Below are positions 16,962 through 28,531 of a stretch of DNA of 64,000 nt, piece by piece. The translations under genes were made by a program, and so were the position numbers. Origin of the DNA: Christiangramia echinicola DSM 19838 (GTDB taxonomy: Bacteria; Bacteroidota; Bacteroidia; Flavobacteriales; Flavobacteriaceae); NCBI RefSeq assembly GCF_000423065.1, contig NZ_AUHG01000010.1, positions 434,001 through 498,000 on the forward strand, read 5' to 3'. Numbering within the stretch: position 1 is the stretch's first letter; each line of letters begins with the position of its first letter. Under the pieces are notes generated by a model that was not told where the DNA came from, searched no databases, and saw nothing but the letters and a program-made list of their open reading frames with translations.

Positions 16962-16990
16962 CCTGATGAATCCTATAAAGGATCTTCAGG
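16962..16990 (+). terminator. Hairpin after the GGCT-like gene
   Basis: CCTGA..ATCC and GGAT..TCAGG form an interrupted stem of about 9 bp. No strong T-run follows, so this is a weak call. Confidence 0.35.
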
Positions 16991-17031
16991 AATAAATCAT
17001 ATATAATTTCTAGGCTACCAGATCAATAGAG

Positions 17032-17166
17032 ATGATATCAATAAATTTCAGGCAAAAATTATTCAGCTTTCACCCTGCCAATATCGAAATTTCAGTTGTA
17101 GGCTTACTAGTAATTATTCTTACAATAGCTGGATTTTCTTGGACCAATGACGATTTTGAACTTTAG
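17032..17166 (+). CDS. Possible 44-aa single-pass membrane protein
   Basis: The ATG ORF encodes a basic/aromatic head (MISINFRQKLFSFHPA), one membrane helix (ISVVGLLVIILTIAGF) and a short acidic tail (SWTNDDFEL). It fills the gap between the GGCT-like gene and the convergent EamA gene. No ribosome binding site is seen, which is usual in this lineage. The clean membrane topology is the main support. Confidence 0.35.
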   Translation: MISINFRQKLFSFHPANIEISVVGLLVIILTIAGFSWTNDDFEL

Positions 17167-17172
17167 TAAGTA

Positions 17173-18072
17173 CTAAGATTTTACAGTTGTCTTTTTGATA
17201 CTAACCATATAAACCCCTATAAATACTAATACTGCAGCCAACCCTTTGATCAAGGTAAGCTTATCTGCTCCCACTGAAATTGCAAATGTGATGGCGATCA
17301 ATGGCTGGAGGTAAATAAATGCGCTTATAGTTGATGGCGACAATTGTTTTAGCGCATATATATTCAGCAAATAGGTCATAAAAGTAGTGCCGAGAACCAC
17401 AAATCCCATTTTCCAGACGGCGTCAAAAGGCAAATTAGGCCAGTCTACCGCCATGAATTCTGTATATGTAACCGGGAGATTGATAAAGATCGCTATAAGG
17501 AAAAGCCATTTCATTAAAGTGATCGCATGATATTTCTTAGTTAAAGGTTTTACCAGGATGAGGTATAGACCGTAAGAAAAGGCATTTACGATAAATAGAA
17601 TATTTCCCAGGGGAATATTAGGTGCGTTGAAATTCTCTCCTTTGCTAAAAAGAACCAGTACCAGAGCTCCGCCCATTCCAATGATGATCCCAAGGGTTTT
17701 AAGTAGAGTTATGCGTTCTTTAATAAGTATAGACCCAAGAATAAGAACTATTACAGGGGATAATGTAATAATTACCGAACTATTTATTGGTGTGGAAAGA
17801 CTTAGGCCTTTAAAAAAGAATAGCATGTTGATCACCATTCCAAAGACCGCACAGCCTAAAATTCTTGGCCAGTCTGAGGTTGCTATCTTTTCTTTAGGGG
17901 CGAAAAGACTAATGATCCAGAATAGAATAGCAGCTCCTGTAACTCTTAATAAAATGAATCCGAAAGGTTCAATATATAAAGGCATAAGACCTTTGGCAAT
18001 AGTATGGTTTACACCATAGATCGCACTTGCAGCAAAGGCGGCCAGGATAGCCATTAATCGGCTATTATCCAT
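17173..18072 (-). CDS. EamA/DMT-superfamily transporter
   Basis: 299 residues with ten hydrophobic helices in two EamA halves of about 140 residues each. Each half has characteristic glycine/proline positions (ASAIYGVNHTIAKGLMP; ASFIYLQPL-like AFIYLQPLIAITFA). It is likely an inner-membrane exporter of metabolites, with substrate unknown. Its start overlaps the end of the ArsC/Spx-like gene by 8 nt, so the pair is one operon. Confidence 0.88.
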   Translation of the reverse strand: MDNSRLMAILAAFAASAIYGVNHTIAKGLMPLYIEPFGFILLRVTGAAILFWIISLFAPKEKIATSDWPRILGCAVFGMVINMLFFFKGLSLSTPINSSVIITLSPVIVLILGSILIKERITLLKTLGIIIGMGGALVLVLFSKGENFNAPNIPLGNILFIVNAFSYGLYLILVKPLTKKYHAITLMKWLFLIAIFINLPVTYTEFMAVDWPNLPFDAVWKMGFVVLGTTFMTYLLNIYALKQLSPSTISAFIYLQPLIAITFAISVGADKLTLIKGLAAVLVFIGVYMVSIKKTTVKS

Positions 18073-18418
18073 GAATTGATTCTTTAGCCGTAGCTATTGT
18101 TTTCTTTGAATTTCCTACAAATATTTCATCTTCCTTAATGATGACCGGACGCTTTAAAAAAGTGTAATGTTCCAGGATCAGGTTTTTATAATCTGCTTCA
18201 TTCAGATCTTTATTCTTAAGATCCCTTTCTTTATATAGTCTTGCTCTCTTGCTAAATAAGGCTTCGTAACTTCCGGTTAGAGCGTGCATTTCCTCAAGTT
18301 GTTCAGGAGTGATCTCTTCAGTTTTTATATCCTGAAAAATAAAAGTTTCAGGAAGATCAAGTTCTTCAATTATTCTTTTACAGGTGTCGCAGGTAGACAG
18401 ATGATACACTTTTTTCAT
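18065..18418 (-). CDS. ArsC/Spx-family (arsenate reductase-like) protein
   Basis: The frame opens at 18427, but MKKVYHLSTCDTCKRI from the ATG at 18418 is the natural start (117 residues). A CxxC pair (Cys10, Cys13) sits at the N-terminus of a thioredoxin-like fold. The family's C-terminal region FLKRPVIIKEDEIFVGNSK is present. It could be a glutaredoxin-dependent arsenate reductase-type enzyme or a Spx/YffB-like redox protein. No ars genes are near, so arsenate resistance is not supported. Coupled to the EamA gene. Confidence 0.8.
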   Translation of the reverse strand: MKKVYHLSTCDTCKRIIEELDLPETFIFQDIKTEEITPEQLEEMHALTGSYEALFSKRARLYKERDLKNKDLNEADYKNLILEHYTFLKRPVIIKEDEIFVGNSKKTIATAKESIHG

Positions 18419-18453
18419 AACCGGCATATTTCAATTCGAAAGATTTATTTTTA

Positions 18454-19245
18454 CTAGATCTGAGGTTTTTCTTCGTTGATCTTCAGGTATTGTTCGATTT
18501 CGGACTTGGGATACGTTAGAATAAAATTTCCTGCGGAATAAGGAGCTATTTCGTAAGCATTATAATGCAAGATGATTTCATCTTTCTTGATCCCAATATT
18601 AGCAGGTAGGTGGAATTCATCATTTTTAAAGAACATCCCGGTACTATTGATATTTGTATCCACGGGAATATTCTTTTTTTGCCTGAAATCCTTCTCTACA
18701 TAATCTATAAAATCTGAATTGAAAAGGTCAGATTCTTTAAGAGCTTTACCGGTTTCAGGATCAAAATTAAGATAGTTCGTGCTGCGGTATCCATGGGCTC
18801 CACCCGTGAACATATCTGTATTGAATTTAATAGAAACTATAGAAGGTGATCTATAATTGATCTTTCCTATAACCGTTGCTTCCCAGGGTAGTTCATATTC
18901 CGGAAAATCATTGGCGGTTTCCTTGTAATCCCTGATGAAATTCTCAGCTAATTCTTCCGGCTTTTCAGAGTGTCCTTCATCCTGAAAATCTATAGTGCGA
19001 ACTATAATATCTTCGATCTCATTATTTATCTTTTCAGCTTCCCCGTTTCCATCTTCAGCAACTGGATAGGTCAGACTTATGAAAGTACATTCTCCATTTT
19101 CAGGAAGGCAATCATTCAGTCTTTTTTCAATGGTCCTGGAAGAAAAGGAAAGGGCCTTAATTTCGTTTTCTTCATTTTCCTTTTTCTCGTCTGCGCAGGA
19201 AATAACAAGGAATACAGCGATAAAGGCAAACAAAATTCTTCTCAC
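18454..19245 (-). CDS. DUF4163/DUF3298 (RsiV-like) lipoprotein
   Basis: 263 residues. The lipobox FLVISC ends the signal peptide. The mature part holds a DUF4163-like segment (about 40-140) and a C-terminal DUF3298 region with the family phrase FTGGAHGYRSTNYLNFDPETG. In RsiV and related proteins this region binds lysozyme. Here there is no anti-sigma N-terminus, so only the fold is assigned. It probably lies in the periplasm or at the outer membrane. Confidence 0.8.
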   Translation of the reverse strand: MRRILFAFIAVFLVISCADEKKENEENEIKALSFSSRTIEKRLNDCLPENGECTFISLTYPVAEDGNGEAEKINNEIEDIIVRTIDFQDEGHSEKPEELAENFIRDYKETANDFPEYELPWEATVIGKINYRSPSIVSIKFNTDMFTGGAHGYRSTNYLNFDPETGKALKESDLFNSDFIDYVEKDFRQKKNIPVDTNINSTGMFFKNDEFHLPANIGIKKDEIILHYNAYEIAPYSAGNFILTYPKSEIEQYLKINEEKPQI

Positions 19246-19286
19246 AATAATTAGGTGTTAAATAACAGCATAAAGGTAAAGGCAAT

Positions 19287-19318
19287 TTTGTGATTGCCCA
19301 ACGGGCTCACTACATTTG
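19287..19318 (+). promoter_or_regulatory. Consensus promoter of the cystathionine gamma-synthase-like gene
   Basis: TTTG (19287-19290), a 20-nt spacer and TACATTTG (19311-19318) fit the Bacteroidetes consensus. Transcription would begin near 19325. This rules out the longer reading frame start at 19294 and supports the GTG at 19339. Confidence 0.75.
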
Positions 19319-19338
19319 TTTTTCAAATTTTTACGGAA

Positions 19339-20481
19339 GTGAAATTCAATACTAAAACAATACATGGTGGCCAGGAGAATACAGACCCTGCATATGGTTC
19401 TGTAATGCCTCCAATCTATCAAACAAGTACTTATTCCCAGAGCACTCCGGGAGGTCATAAAGGATTTGAATACTCCAGAAGTGGTAACCCAACCAGGTCA
19501 GCTTTGGAAAAGTCTGTGGCTAGTATCGAAAATGGAGAGTTTGGACTGGCTTTTGGTTCCGGACTCGCGGCGATAGATGCAGTATTGAAGCTTTTTAAAC
19601 CAGGTGACGAGATCATCACTACAAATGATCTCTATGGCGGATCCTACAGATTGTTTACCAGGATCTTTGAAGATCTGGGTATAAAATTTCACTTTATCGG
19701 GATGCAGGATGCGTCAGCAATTGAAAATTATATCAATGAGAAGACAAAACTTATCTGGATAGAGACTCCAACCAATCCTATGATGAATATCATTGATATT
19801 GAGGCGGTTTCTAGTATTGCTAAAAGACATGATCTTTTACTTGCGGTAGACAATACCTTTGCGACTCCGTATCTTCAGCAACCACTGGATCTTGGTGCAG
19901 ATATTATTATGCATAGCGCGACCAAATATCTTGGCGGGCATAGTGATGTTGTAATGGGATGCCTTGTGGTTAATGATAAAGAACTGGCAGAAAAATTATA
20001 TTTCATTCAAAAAGCTAGTGGCGCCATTTGTGGGCCACAAGATAGTTTCCTGGTATTACGTGGCATAAAAACCCTTCATCTTAGAATGCAACGTCATTGT
20101 GAAAATGGTGAAGCTGTTGCTAAATTTTTGAAATCGAACCCAAAAATCGATAAAGTGTACTGGCCTGGATTTGAAGATCATCCAAATCATAATATCGCAA
20201 AAAGACAAATGTCAGGTTTTGGAGGGATGATCTCCTTTTCTACTAAAGAGAACACCCTGGAAAGTGCTACCAGATTAGTTGAAAAACTGAAGGTGTTTAC
20301 GCTTGCCGAATCTCTTGGAGGGGTAGAATCCCTTGCAGGGCACCCGGCAACTATGACGCATGCCTCTATTCCTAAGGAGGATAGAGAGAAAACAGGAGTT
20401 GTAGATTCTCTAATCAGGCTAAGTGTGGGCGTGGAAGATGAGGAAGATCTTATCTTAGACCTGAAACAAGCTATCGGATAA
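19339..20481 (+). CDS. Cystathionine gamma-synthase/lyase-family PLP enzyme
   Basis: 380 residues from the GTG at 19339; the upstream codons lie within the promoter. The Cys/Met-metabolism PLP fold is clear: KFNTKTIHGGQ at the N-terminus, YSRSGNPTRSALEK, LYGGSYRLF, and the PLP lysine in MHSATKYLGGHSDVVMG. The C-terminal motif LAESLGGVESLAGHPATMTH is typical of cystathionine gamma-synthase and gamma-lyase, which sequence alone does not separate. It acts in transsulfuration in the cytoplasm. Confidence 0.9.
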   Translation: MKFNTKTIHGGQENTDPAYGSVMPPIYQTSTYSQSTPGGHKGFEYSRSGNPTRSALEKSVASIENGEFGLAFGSGLAAIDAVLKLFKPGDEIITTNDLYGGSYRLFTRIFEDLGIKFHFIGMQDASAIENYINEKTKLIWIETPTNPMMNIIDIEAVSSIAKRHDLLLAVDNTFATPYLQQPLDLGADIIMHSATKYLGGHSDVVMGCLVVNDKELAEKLYFIQKASGAICGPQDSFLVLRGIKTLHLRMQRHCENGEAVAKFLKSNPKIDKVYWPGFEDHPNHNIAKRQMSGFGGMISFSTKENTLESATRLVEKLKVFTLAESLGGVESLAGHPATMTHASIPKEDREKTGVVDSLIRLSVGVEDEEDLILDLKQAIG

Positions 20482-20492
20482 TTTTATAATAA

Positions 20493-22685
<2,193 letters not shown>

Positions 22686-22690
22686 AATAA

Positions 22691-22718
22691 AAAAAGCCCT
22701 GCGATCGCAGGGCTTTTT
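22691..22718. terminator. Perfect 28-nt palindromic bidirectional terminator
   Basis: AAAAAGCCCTGCGATCGCAGGGCTTTTT reads the same on both strands. It sits between the convergent GH97 and metallopeptidase genes and can end transcripts from both sides. Confidence 0.9.
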
Positions 22719-22739
22719 AATAATTCTTAATATCAGGAA

Positions 22740-23930
22740 TTATAGAATGTTTTCGAAATTCTGCAGGAACTCCGCATGAACTTCCGTAGCATCAGGTAAA
22801 AATCCTTTTTCCTGAATAGACTGAGCATAATCGTATCCAGCTTTTGCAGATTTCAATCGTTGTACCGGAGTACCGTGGTGACCATTGCTGTCAAACCCAC
22901 AATCACCAATAAAGTAAAAGTTAGTCAGAGCTTCTTTTACACGTTTCCAGTTATAAGTTCCACCTCTTTTATGTGTAAGATAGAATCCGGTTAAGAAATC
23001 TGCCTCTAATTCTGTTATTCTCGTAGATTCCGGAGTGTTTGAAAATGCTGCAACGGGATATTCCCATGCTCCGAAATTAGTGAATTGCAATTGATGGGCC
23101 CATTCATGAGAAAGGATACTGGAGATCACGATCTTATCTTCTAATCCTGTTCTCGATAATAATTCAATGATTCCATCACCTAGAACGATCGTTCCTCCAA
23201 ATGTTGCAAAAGCATCTGATGCATATACGACGTTCTCAGGAATTTGATTGCTTTCGGTATTAAATTTCTCAGCAATACTTAGTAGCTCTTCAATTGTAGC
23301 ACCTTCCTGTATGATCTCGTCGTTTTCATCTAATATAGGGTCATCAGCAATAAGTCCTAAATCACTGTAATTAGTGTACATGAATTCGATTACGGCTAGA
23401 TTATCAAGTGTTTCAGTGTGTTGACCATGTACTCTGAACATATCAGGAGTTTGCCAGAATTTCTCCAGACTTCTTTTTTCGTTATTTACATATTTTGTGT
23501 ATTCACCATCTTTTCCGAAGTAATCTACGTTGATTCCTAATTGTGCCGCATAATTGTTGATAGTAAAGTAATCTGCGTAAATAAGGTCTATTACTGGAGT
23601 ATAGTTTTGTCCATCCCATATTTGAAGGATAGAACCAACAAGTTCATTGTATGCAGATGAAGTAACATCATTAAATGCAGTAGTTGAACATGCAGATGGT
23701 TCCACAGCATCGAATGCTGGAATTACAAAATTTAAATCCTGAACAGTATTCGTCTCAATTTTCAAATTGGATGATTGCTTAAAAAGATTATCAAATCCTT
23801 TTGTTTTTGTGCTAATTTCTGAACTTTCTACTGTTGAATTTTCTAGAGGAGTTTCATCCTTTTCACAGGAGGTTAACCCAAGAGTTACTGATGCAATTGC
23901 TAAATAACTTAAGTAATTTCTTAATTTCAT
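22740..23930 (-). CDS. Putative zinc metallopeptidase lipoprotein
   Basis: 396 residues. The lipobox LGLTSC ends the signal peptide. The HExxH zinc motif occurs in SSILSHEWAHQLQF, followed by a third-ligand-type ELEADFLTGFYLTHKRGG and a C-terminal HGTPVQRLKSA. This three-part pattern resembles the YpfJ-like neutral zinc metallopeptidases (HE..H, ELQAD, HGT..QR). The N-terminal 200 residues are specific to this protein. The target is unknown. The protein should be anchored to the outer membrane facing the periplasm or the outside. Confidence 0.75.
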   Translation of the reverse strand: MKLRNYLSYLAIASVTLGLTSCEKDETPLENSTVESSEISTKTKGFDNLFKQSSNLKIETNTVQDLNFVIPAFDAVEPSACSTTAFNDVTSSAYNELVGSILQIWDGQNYTPVIDLIYADYFTINNYAAQLGINVDYFGKDGEYTKYVNNEKRSLEKFWQTPDMFRVHGQHTETLDNLAVIEFMYTNYSDLGLIADDPILDENDEIIQEGATIEELLSIAEKFNTESNQIPENVVYASDAFATFGGTIVLGDGIIELLSRTGLEDKIVISSILSHEWAHQLQFTNFGAWEYPVAAFSNTPESTRITELEADFLTGFYLTHKRGGTYNWKRVKEALTNFYFIGDCGFDSNGHHGTPVQRLKSAKAGYDYAQSIQEKGFLPDATEVHAEFLQNFENIL

Positions 23931-24173
23931 TGTTTGTCTTTTTTAAAATGTCCTCGAAAATATTAATATCTTAATAAAAACTTAAAAGTATTGAGGTTTT
24001 AATTAACTCATTTCGCTATAATTTAAAACTTTATGAATTGTTTAAACTTTTAATATTGTAATTCATAATTGTTTATTTTGAATGAAATAAATTCAGTTTG
24101 ACAGATTCAGGCTTATTTTTTAAATTCGATTTATTAATTCCCTACTTTTCCTACCTGAAAAGGAATTCTAACT

Positions 24174-24782
24174 ATGGCTAAAAATTTACTGTTCTCTCTT
24201 ATTTTCCTTTTTGCTATTAATGCATTCGGGCAACGATATAAGGATTATGAAATTGGCCCTATGGTTAATTATGAGCATACCACTTTGTATGCTTCCAATA
24301 GTGTTTTTGTGGGAGGAGAAGGTGATGATAAGGGTTTTTCAGGATTTGAGCCTAGCTACGCAGTAGGTGTTTATTTTATCTACTATTTCAAACCTAAACT
24401 TGGTTTGGGTACAGAACTTTATTTCCAGAGAACAACTTCAGCAGAGCTCGCCGGAGAATATTATAATTCTATAACATTTATGCCTTATGCCAATTTTGAT
24501 CCCTTCAGGCATATACAAAACTGGTATTTTGGAGCAGGGATTGGTGCAGCATTTATCCAGGAATCACCAGATTATGGTTCAAGAGTGGCTGAAGAAGATA
24601 TTAAAGTGATCACTTTACCTGTAAAGTTATCGACTTCTTATCGTATAAGAAATCATATCACATTTGAGCTTGGGGCACAAACTGAAATAATAGAGGTTGT
24701 AAGTGATAATGCCAGGAGAGTAGCTGTGTATTTAGGTGTTAAAATACCTCTTAATCGCCTTAACCGTTATTATTACCGGTAG
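24174..24782 (+). CDS. Outer-membrane beta-barrel protein (porin family)
   Basis: 202 residues. The signal peptide (1-19, ending NAFGQ) is followed by alternating beta strands with aromatic girdle residues (YAVGVYFIYYFKPKLGLGTELYFQR; the pattern repeats) and a terminal strand ending in YYR. It fits the PorT/OmpW-like small barrel group found in Bacteroidetes. No ligand can be inferred. It is a single gene. The 243 bp upstream are AT-rich with one 9-bp inverted repeat at 24031-24068. Confidence 0.75.
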   Translation: MAKNLLFSLIFLFAINAFGQRYKDYEIGPMVNYEHTTLYASNSVFVGGEGDDKGFSGFEPSYAVGVYFIYYFKPKLGLGTELYFQRTTSAELAGEYYNSITFMPYANFDPFRHIQNWYFGAGIGAAFIQESPDYGSRVAEEDIKVITLPVKLSTSYRIRNHITFELGAQTEIIEVVSDNARRVAVYLGVKIPLNRLNRYYYR

Positions 24783-24790
24783 CTAATTTT

Positions 24791-26017
24791 CTAGAAAATA
24801 TTTCTGAAAACCTTTATCAATTTGTTTACTTCCTCTTTCGTGTTGTAGTGCACGAGGCTTACGCGTACTACACCATTCCTGTCTTCAATGCCTAGCGTTT
24901 CAATTAATTTCTTGGCATAAAAATCACCGAATCTTATTCCTATTCTGTGCTCATCTACCTGTTCCACGATCTCATCGCTTTTTAAAGTCTCATGAATAAA
25001 AGATATTGTAGGTACTCTGAGCGAAGCATCTGCAGAAGTATTTCCAATGATCCTGATCTCTGGAATGCCATTAAGGTAATTTAGTACCAGTGAAGCTAGA
25101 TCTTCTTCATGTTTGGCAATGATTTGAAATGTTTTATTCAGTCTTTCTGAAAAATCTACAGTGTTATTTTCAAAATGGTGCCTGTACATTTCTTCGTAAT
25201 ACTCTATGATCCCAATCGTACCATAAGTGAGTTCAAAATTCATATTACCAGGTTGTAATTTATAGGGTATAGTATCCTTTCCTATAAAATAATGATTGAG
25301 ACTTTCCAGTTTTGCCAGTTCATCATATTTACCATACATAACCGCCAAATGAGGTCCGTAGGTTTTGTACCAGCTAAAAGTGTAAAAATCGGCATCCAGC
25401 TCCTGGATATCTACTTTTCTATGCGGGGCGTAAGCTACACCATCAACACAAATTAAAGCGTCTGCAGCATGTACTTCTTTAGCGATCTGTTTAACAGGAT
25501 TGATAGTTCCCAGGACATTGGAAGCGTGAGTAACTGCAACGAGCCTGGTCTTTTCGGTCATTAATTTCTTCAGATCCTGGATATCCAGCTCGAGAGTTTC
25601 CGTATTCACTTTCCAGGTTTTTACCTCAAAGCCTTTTTCTTTAAGATCCATCCAAGGGGAAACATTAGCCTCGTGCTCTGTATCAGTTACAATGATCTCA
25701 TCGCCCTTCTTCCATTGCTGACTAATGGTAAGACTCAGAATTCTTAGGAGCATTGTAGTAGAAGAACCAATAACAATTTCCTCATCTCTGGAAGCGTTTA
25801 AAAGTTCAGTAATTCTGGAAGTTGCATGTTTCAGCTTCTTGCCAGCTTCAGCAGAAACCTTATAAGAAGCACCAAGCTGCACATTATGATTTACAAGATA
25901 GTCGCTGATATACTCTACTACTTTGCCCAATACCTGTGAGCCACCGGCATTATCCATAAAGACAAAATCTTGCTTTAATGCAGGGAATTGCTTTCTTACA
26001 AAATCTATATCTATCAT
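24791..26017 (-). CDS. Class V aminotransferase, cysteine desulfurase-like
   Basis: 408 residues. The N-terminus FPALKQDFVFMDNAGGSQV and the PLP lysine region FYTFSWYKTYGPHLAVMYG place it in the class V family near SufS/NifS. The region that normally carries the catalytic cysteine reads GIRFGDFYAKKL, with no Cys, so true desulfurase activity is doubtful. It belongs to the VC1184-type desulfurase-like subfamily as I remember it. It overlaps the peptidase gene upstream by 4 nt, so the two share an operon. Confidence 0.82.
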   Translation of the reverse strand: MIDIDFVRKQFPALKQDFVFMDNAGGSQVLGKVVEYISDYLVNHNVQLGASYKVSAEAGKKLKHATSRITELLNASRDEEIVIGSSTTMLLRILSLTISQQWKKGDEIIVTDTEHEANVSPWMDLKEKGFEVKTWKVNTETLELDIQDLKKLMTEKTRLVAVTHASNVLGTINPVKQIAKEVHAADALICVDGVAYAPHRKVDIQELDADFYTFSWYKTYGPHLAVMYGKYDELAKLESLNHYFIGKDTIPYKLQPGNMNFELTYGTIGIIEYYEEMYRHHFENNTVDFSERLNKTFQIIAKHEEDLASLVLNYLNGIPEIRIIGNTSADASLRVPTISFIHETLKSDEIVEQVDEHRIGIRFGDFYAKKLIETLGIEDRNGVVRVSLVHYNTKEEVNKLIKVFRNIF

Positions 26018-28380
26018 TTCTCTAATAAACTTTCATTAAATAATTCGAGTATTCTCCTGTACTCATCGGTCCAGCTGCTTGGTTCCACGAAACCATGACC
26101 TTCAACCGGGTAAACGGCCATTTCCCAATCTTCTTTTCCTAGTTCGATAAGTCTCTGGGCGAGCCTTACCACATCCTGATAATGTACATTGGTGTCTACC
26201 ATTCCGTGGGCGATCAATAGATCTCCTTTAAGTCCTTCAGCAAAATAAATCGGAGAGGAACGTCGATAGGCGATTGGATCTTTTGATGGTTCATTAAGGA
26301 TATTTGAAGTATAACCGTGGTTGTAATGTGCCCAGTCTGTAACAGATCTAAGAGCGGCACCGGCTTTAAAAATATCGGCTTCGGTAAACATGGCCATTAG
26401 GGTGATAAAGCCACCATAACTACCTCCATAGATCCCAACTTTTTCCGGGTCGATATCATGATTTTCTAAAAGATATTTTACTCCGTCAACCTGGTCGGTA
26501 AGATCTTTGCCTCCCATATGTCGATAGATTCCGGTTCTCCAATCTCTACCGTAGCCCGCACTACCTCTGTAATCTATGTCAATTACGGTATAACCAAGGT
26601 CGGTAAGCAGGTTATGGAACATATATTCCCTGAAGTAACTGGACCACCATTTATGGGCATTTTGTAAATATCCTGCACCATGTACAAATACAACCGCAGC
26701 ATTATTTTTCACATTCCCTTCAGGCACATAAAGCCTCGCAGGAACCATGGCTCCGTCACGAGCTTCAAACTTTATAAGTTCAGGCTCTCTCCAGTGGTAT
26801 GCTGAAAATTCGCTTGATTGTCCGCTGGTTAATTTCTTAGCTTCAGCACTGGCCTTATTTGGTTTTAAATAAAGTTCTTCAGGCGAATTCATATAAGAAT
26901 AAGTAATAGCCAGATGTTTTTCATCTGGTGATAATTTAACCTCATTTTTTCCGGTCATCGAAGTAAGTTGCTCCATTTTTCCACCCATTAATGGCATTTT
27001 ATAGAAATGTCTTTCGCCGGGATGGGTTTTAGAAGAAGTGAAATACCAGTTTTTTTCATCCTTTGATATGATAGGGTCAAAGACCTCATAATCACCCGGG
27101 GTAAGATTAGTTTTCTTTCCGGTTTCAACATTGAGGATATACAAGTTGGAATATCCTGTTTCCTCACTTTGAAAATAGATGTGCTTGTTGTCTGGCAGCC
27201 ATCCCATTTCCTCATATCCGTAGTAGGTATAGCCAATTCCGGGACCTGCAAGCCAGGCGTTATCACTTTGTCTTTCTATGGATTTAATTTCTCCGGTTTT
27301 AAGATCTATTAGGCCTATCCACCTGTCTTTATTATCTGTAGATCTTATATTTACTACTGCTTTTTCGCCATTTTCTGAAAATTTGACCTGGGAAGGAATA
27401 ACCTTTCTAGGTTCTTCTTTCCACTCACGATCGGGGTAGTCTTCGGTATAATCTGGTAAATCACTAATCCCGGATAAGTTCGAAAGGTCTACTATAATTA
27501 CAGTATCTTTTTCAAAATTATAGATGCCGAGTTCTGCGGTATATTCCATGTCACCAACTTTACTGCGCGCAGATAAATTTTCGGTATAAGCACTCTCATC
27601 TACATAATCTGGAACGTCTGTGCTTTTTCCTCTTTCCCTTTCTATTAAGCTGAATCCAGCGTACTTTGCATCAGGCGATACCTGGAGATTTCCCAGGTCT
27701 TTACCTTTTAAATAGAATTCGAATTCATCTTCAGCAATAGATTCCCGGTAAGCTTTAGAATTTTCTTTTTCTTCTTTTCTTTCTCTAACTACCTGTAGAA
27801 GCTCGATATTTTCATTCTGCAACCACTCATCTTTTTCTGAAATTTTATCTTCCTTGTCCTCTTTGGAAGAACCTTTTTTAAAATGTGTAAGTTGTTTGAT
27901 GCTTCCTGTTTTCAGATCATAAACAAATGCATTGTCTTCCGCATGAAAAACCAGTTGATCTTCATTTTTTAAAAATTCGGGAGAATTAATTGCAAAAGAA
28001 AGATCCAGAAGTTCCTTGCTGGTTCGTGATTTAAGGTCATATAAATACAGGTCTCCATCTTTAATATAGATCTTCCTGGATGCGGTAGAATTGAAATCAC
28101 CACTTTCAGGAATTAGCTGTTGCTTTTCTGAAGCCGTAACCTTCAGGATCTTCTCTGGGTTATCAATTTCAATTCTATAAAGGGAATCTGAAGTGTTTTT
28201 TTCAGGATTATAATCAAAATAAATATTCTCATTATGAATACCCCAACGAACATTTTGGGGGAAAGTTCCCATCCAGCTGGGATCTTGCATGATCTTTTGT
28301 ACGCTTAGATCTGAAGTCTGGGAAAAAGAGAATAAGGTTCCTGCAAAAATCAGGAACGCGGTAGAAAAACTTCTGAACAT
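26014..28380 (-). CDS. S9-family prolyl oligopeptidase/DPP IV-like peptidase
   Basis: 788 residues. A signal peptide (about 1-20, ending FSFSQ) is followed by a long beta-propeller N-terminal domain (WD-like repeats to about 520). The C-terminal alpha/beta hydrolase carries the nucleophile in YGGSYGGFITLMAM, the Asp in HGMVDTNVHYQD and the His in VEGHGFVEP. It probably removes dipeptides from peptides in the periplasm. It is upstream of, and coupled to, the class V aminotransferase gene. Confidence 0.92.
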   Translation of the reverse strand: MFRSFSTAFLIFAGTLFSFSQTSDLSVQKIMQDPSWMGTFPQNVRWGIHNENIYFDYNPEKNTSDSLYRIEIDNPEKILKVTASEKQQLIPESGDFNSTASRKIYIKDGDLYLYDLKSRTSKELLDLSFAINSPEFLKNEDQLVFHAEDNAFVYDLKTGSIKQLTHFKKGSSKEDKEDKISEKDEWLQNENIELLQVVRERKEEKENSKAYRESIAEDEFEFYLKGKDLGNLQVSPDAKYAGFSLIERERGKSTDVPDYVDESAYTENLSARSKVGDMEYTAELGIYNFEKDTVIIVDLSNLSGISDLPDYTEDYPDREWKEEPRKVIPSQVKFSENGEKAVVNIRSTDNKDRWIGLIDLKTGEIKSIERQSDNAWLAGPGIGYTYYGYEEMGWLPDNKHIYFQSEETGYSNLYILNVETGKKTNLTPGDYEVFDPIISKDEKNWYFTSSKTHPGERHFYKMPLMGGKMEQLTSMTGKNEVKLSPDEKHLAITYSYMNSPEELYLKPNKASAEAKKLTSGQSSEFSAYHWREPELIKFEARDGAMVPARLYVPEGNVKNNAAVVFVHGAGYLQNAHKWWSSYFREYMFHNLLTDLGYTVIDIDYRGSAGYGRDWRTGIYRHMGGKDLTDQVDGVKYLLENHDIDPEKVGIYGGSYGGFITLMAMFTEADIFKAGAALRSVTDWAHYNHGYTSNILNEPSKDPIAYRRSSPIYFAEGLKGDLLIAHGMVDTNVHYQDVVRLAQRLIELGKEDWEMAVYPVEGHGFVEPSSWTDEYRRILELFNESLLEK

Positions 28381-28531
28381 AAATAAATCGTTTCAATCTA
28401 AATTAAGGATTGCCAATATAACTAAATTTTGAATGTGGTTTAAACCTTAGGCACTTCCCAGGGTCTAATTTCAAAGGTTTTATAAAAAGCCGATATTGTA
28501 AACCAAATATTTACCACCAAAACATTTATTT

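Noticed and set aside
19294-19338. Longer start for the cystathionine gamma-synthase-like gene.
   Set aside because: It lies inside the consensus promoter, upstream of the likely transcription start.
24031-24068. 9-bp inverted repeat TTATGAATT/AATTCATAA upstream of the porin gene.
   Set aside because: The stem is AT-only in an AT-rich gap with a 20-nt loop; too weak to call a regulatory site.
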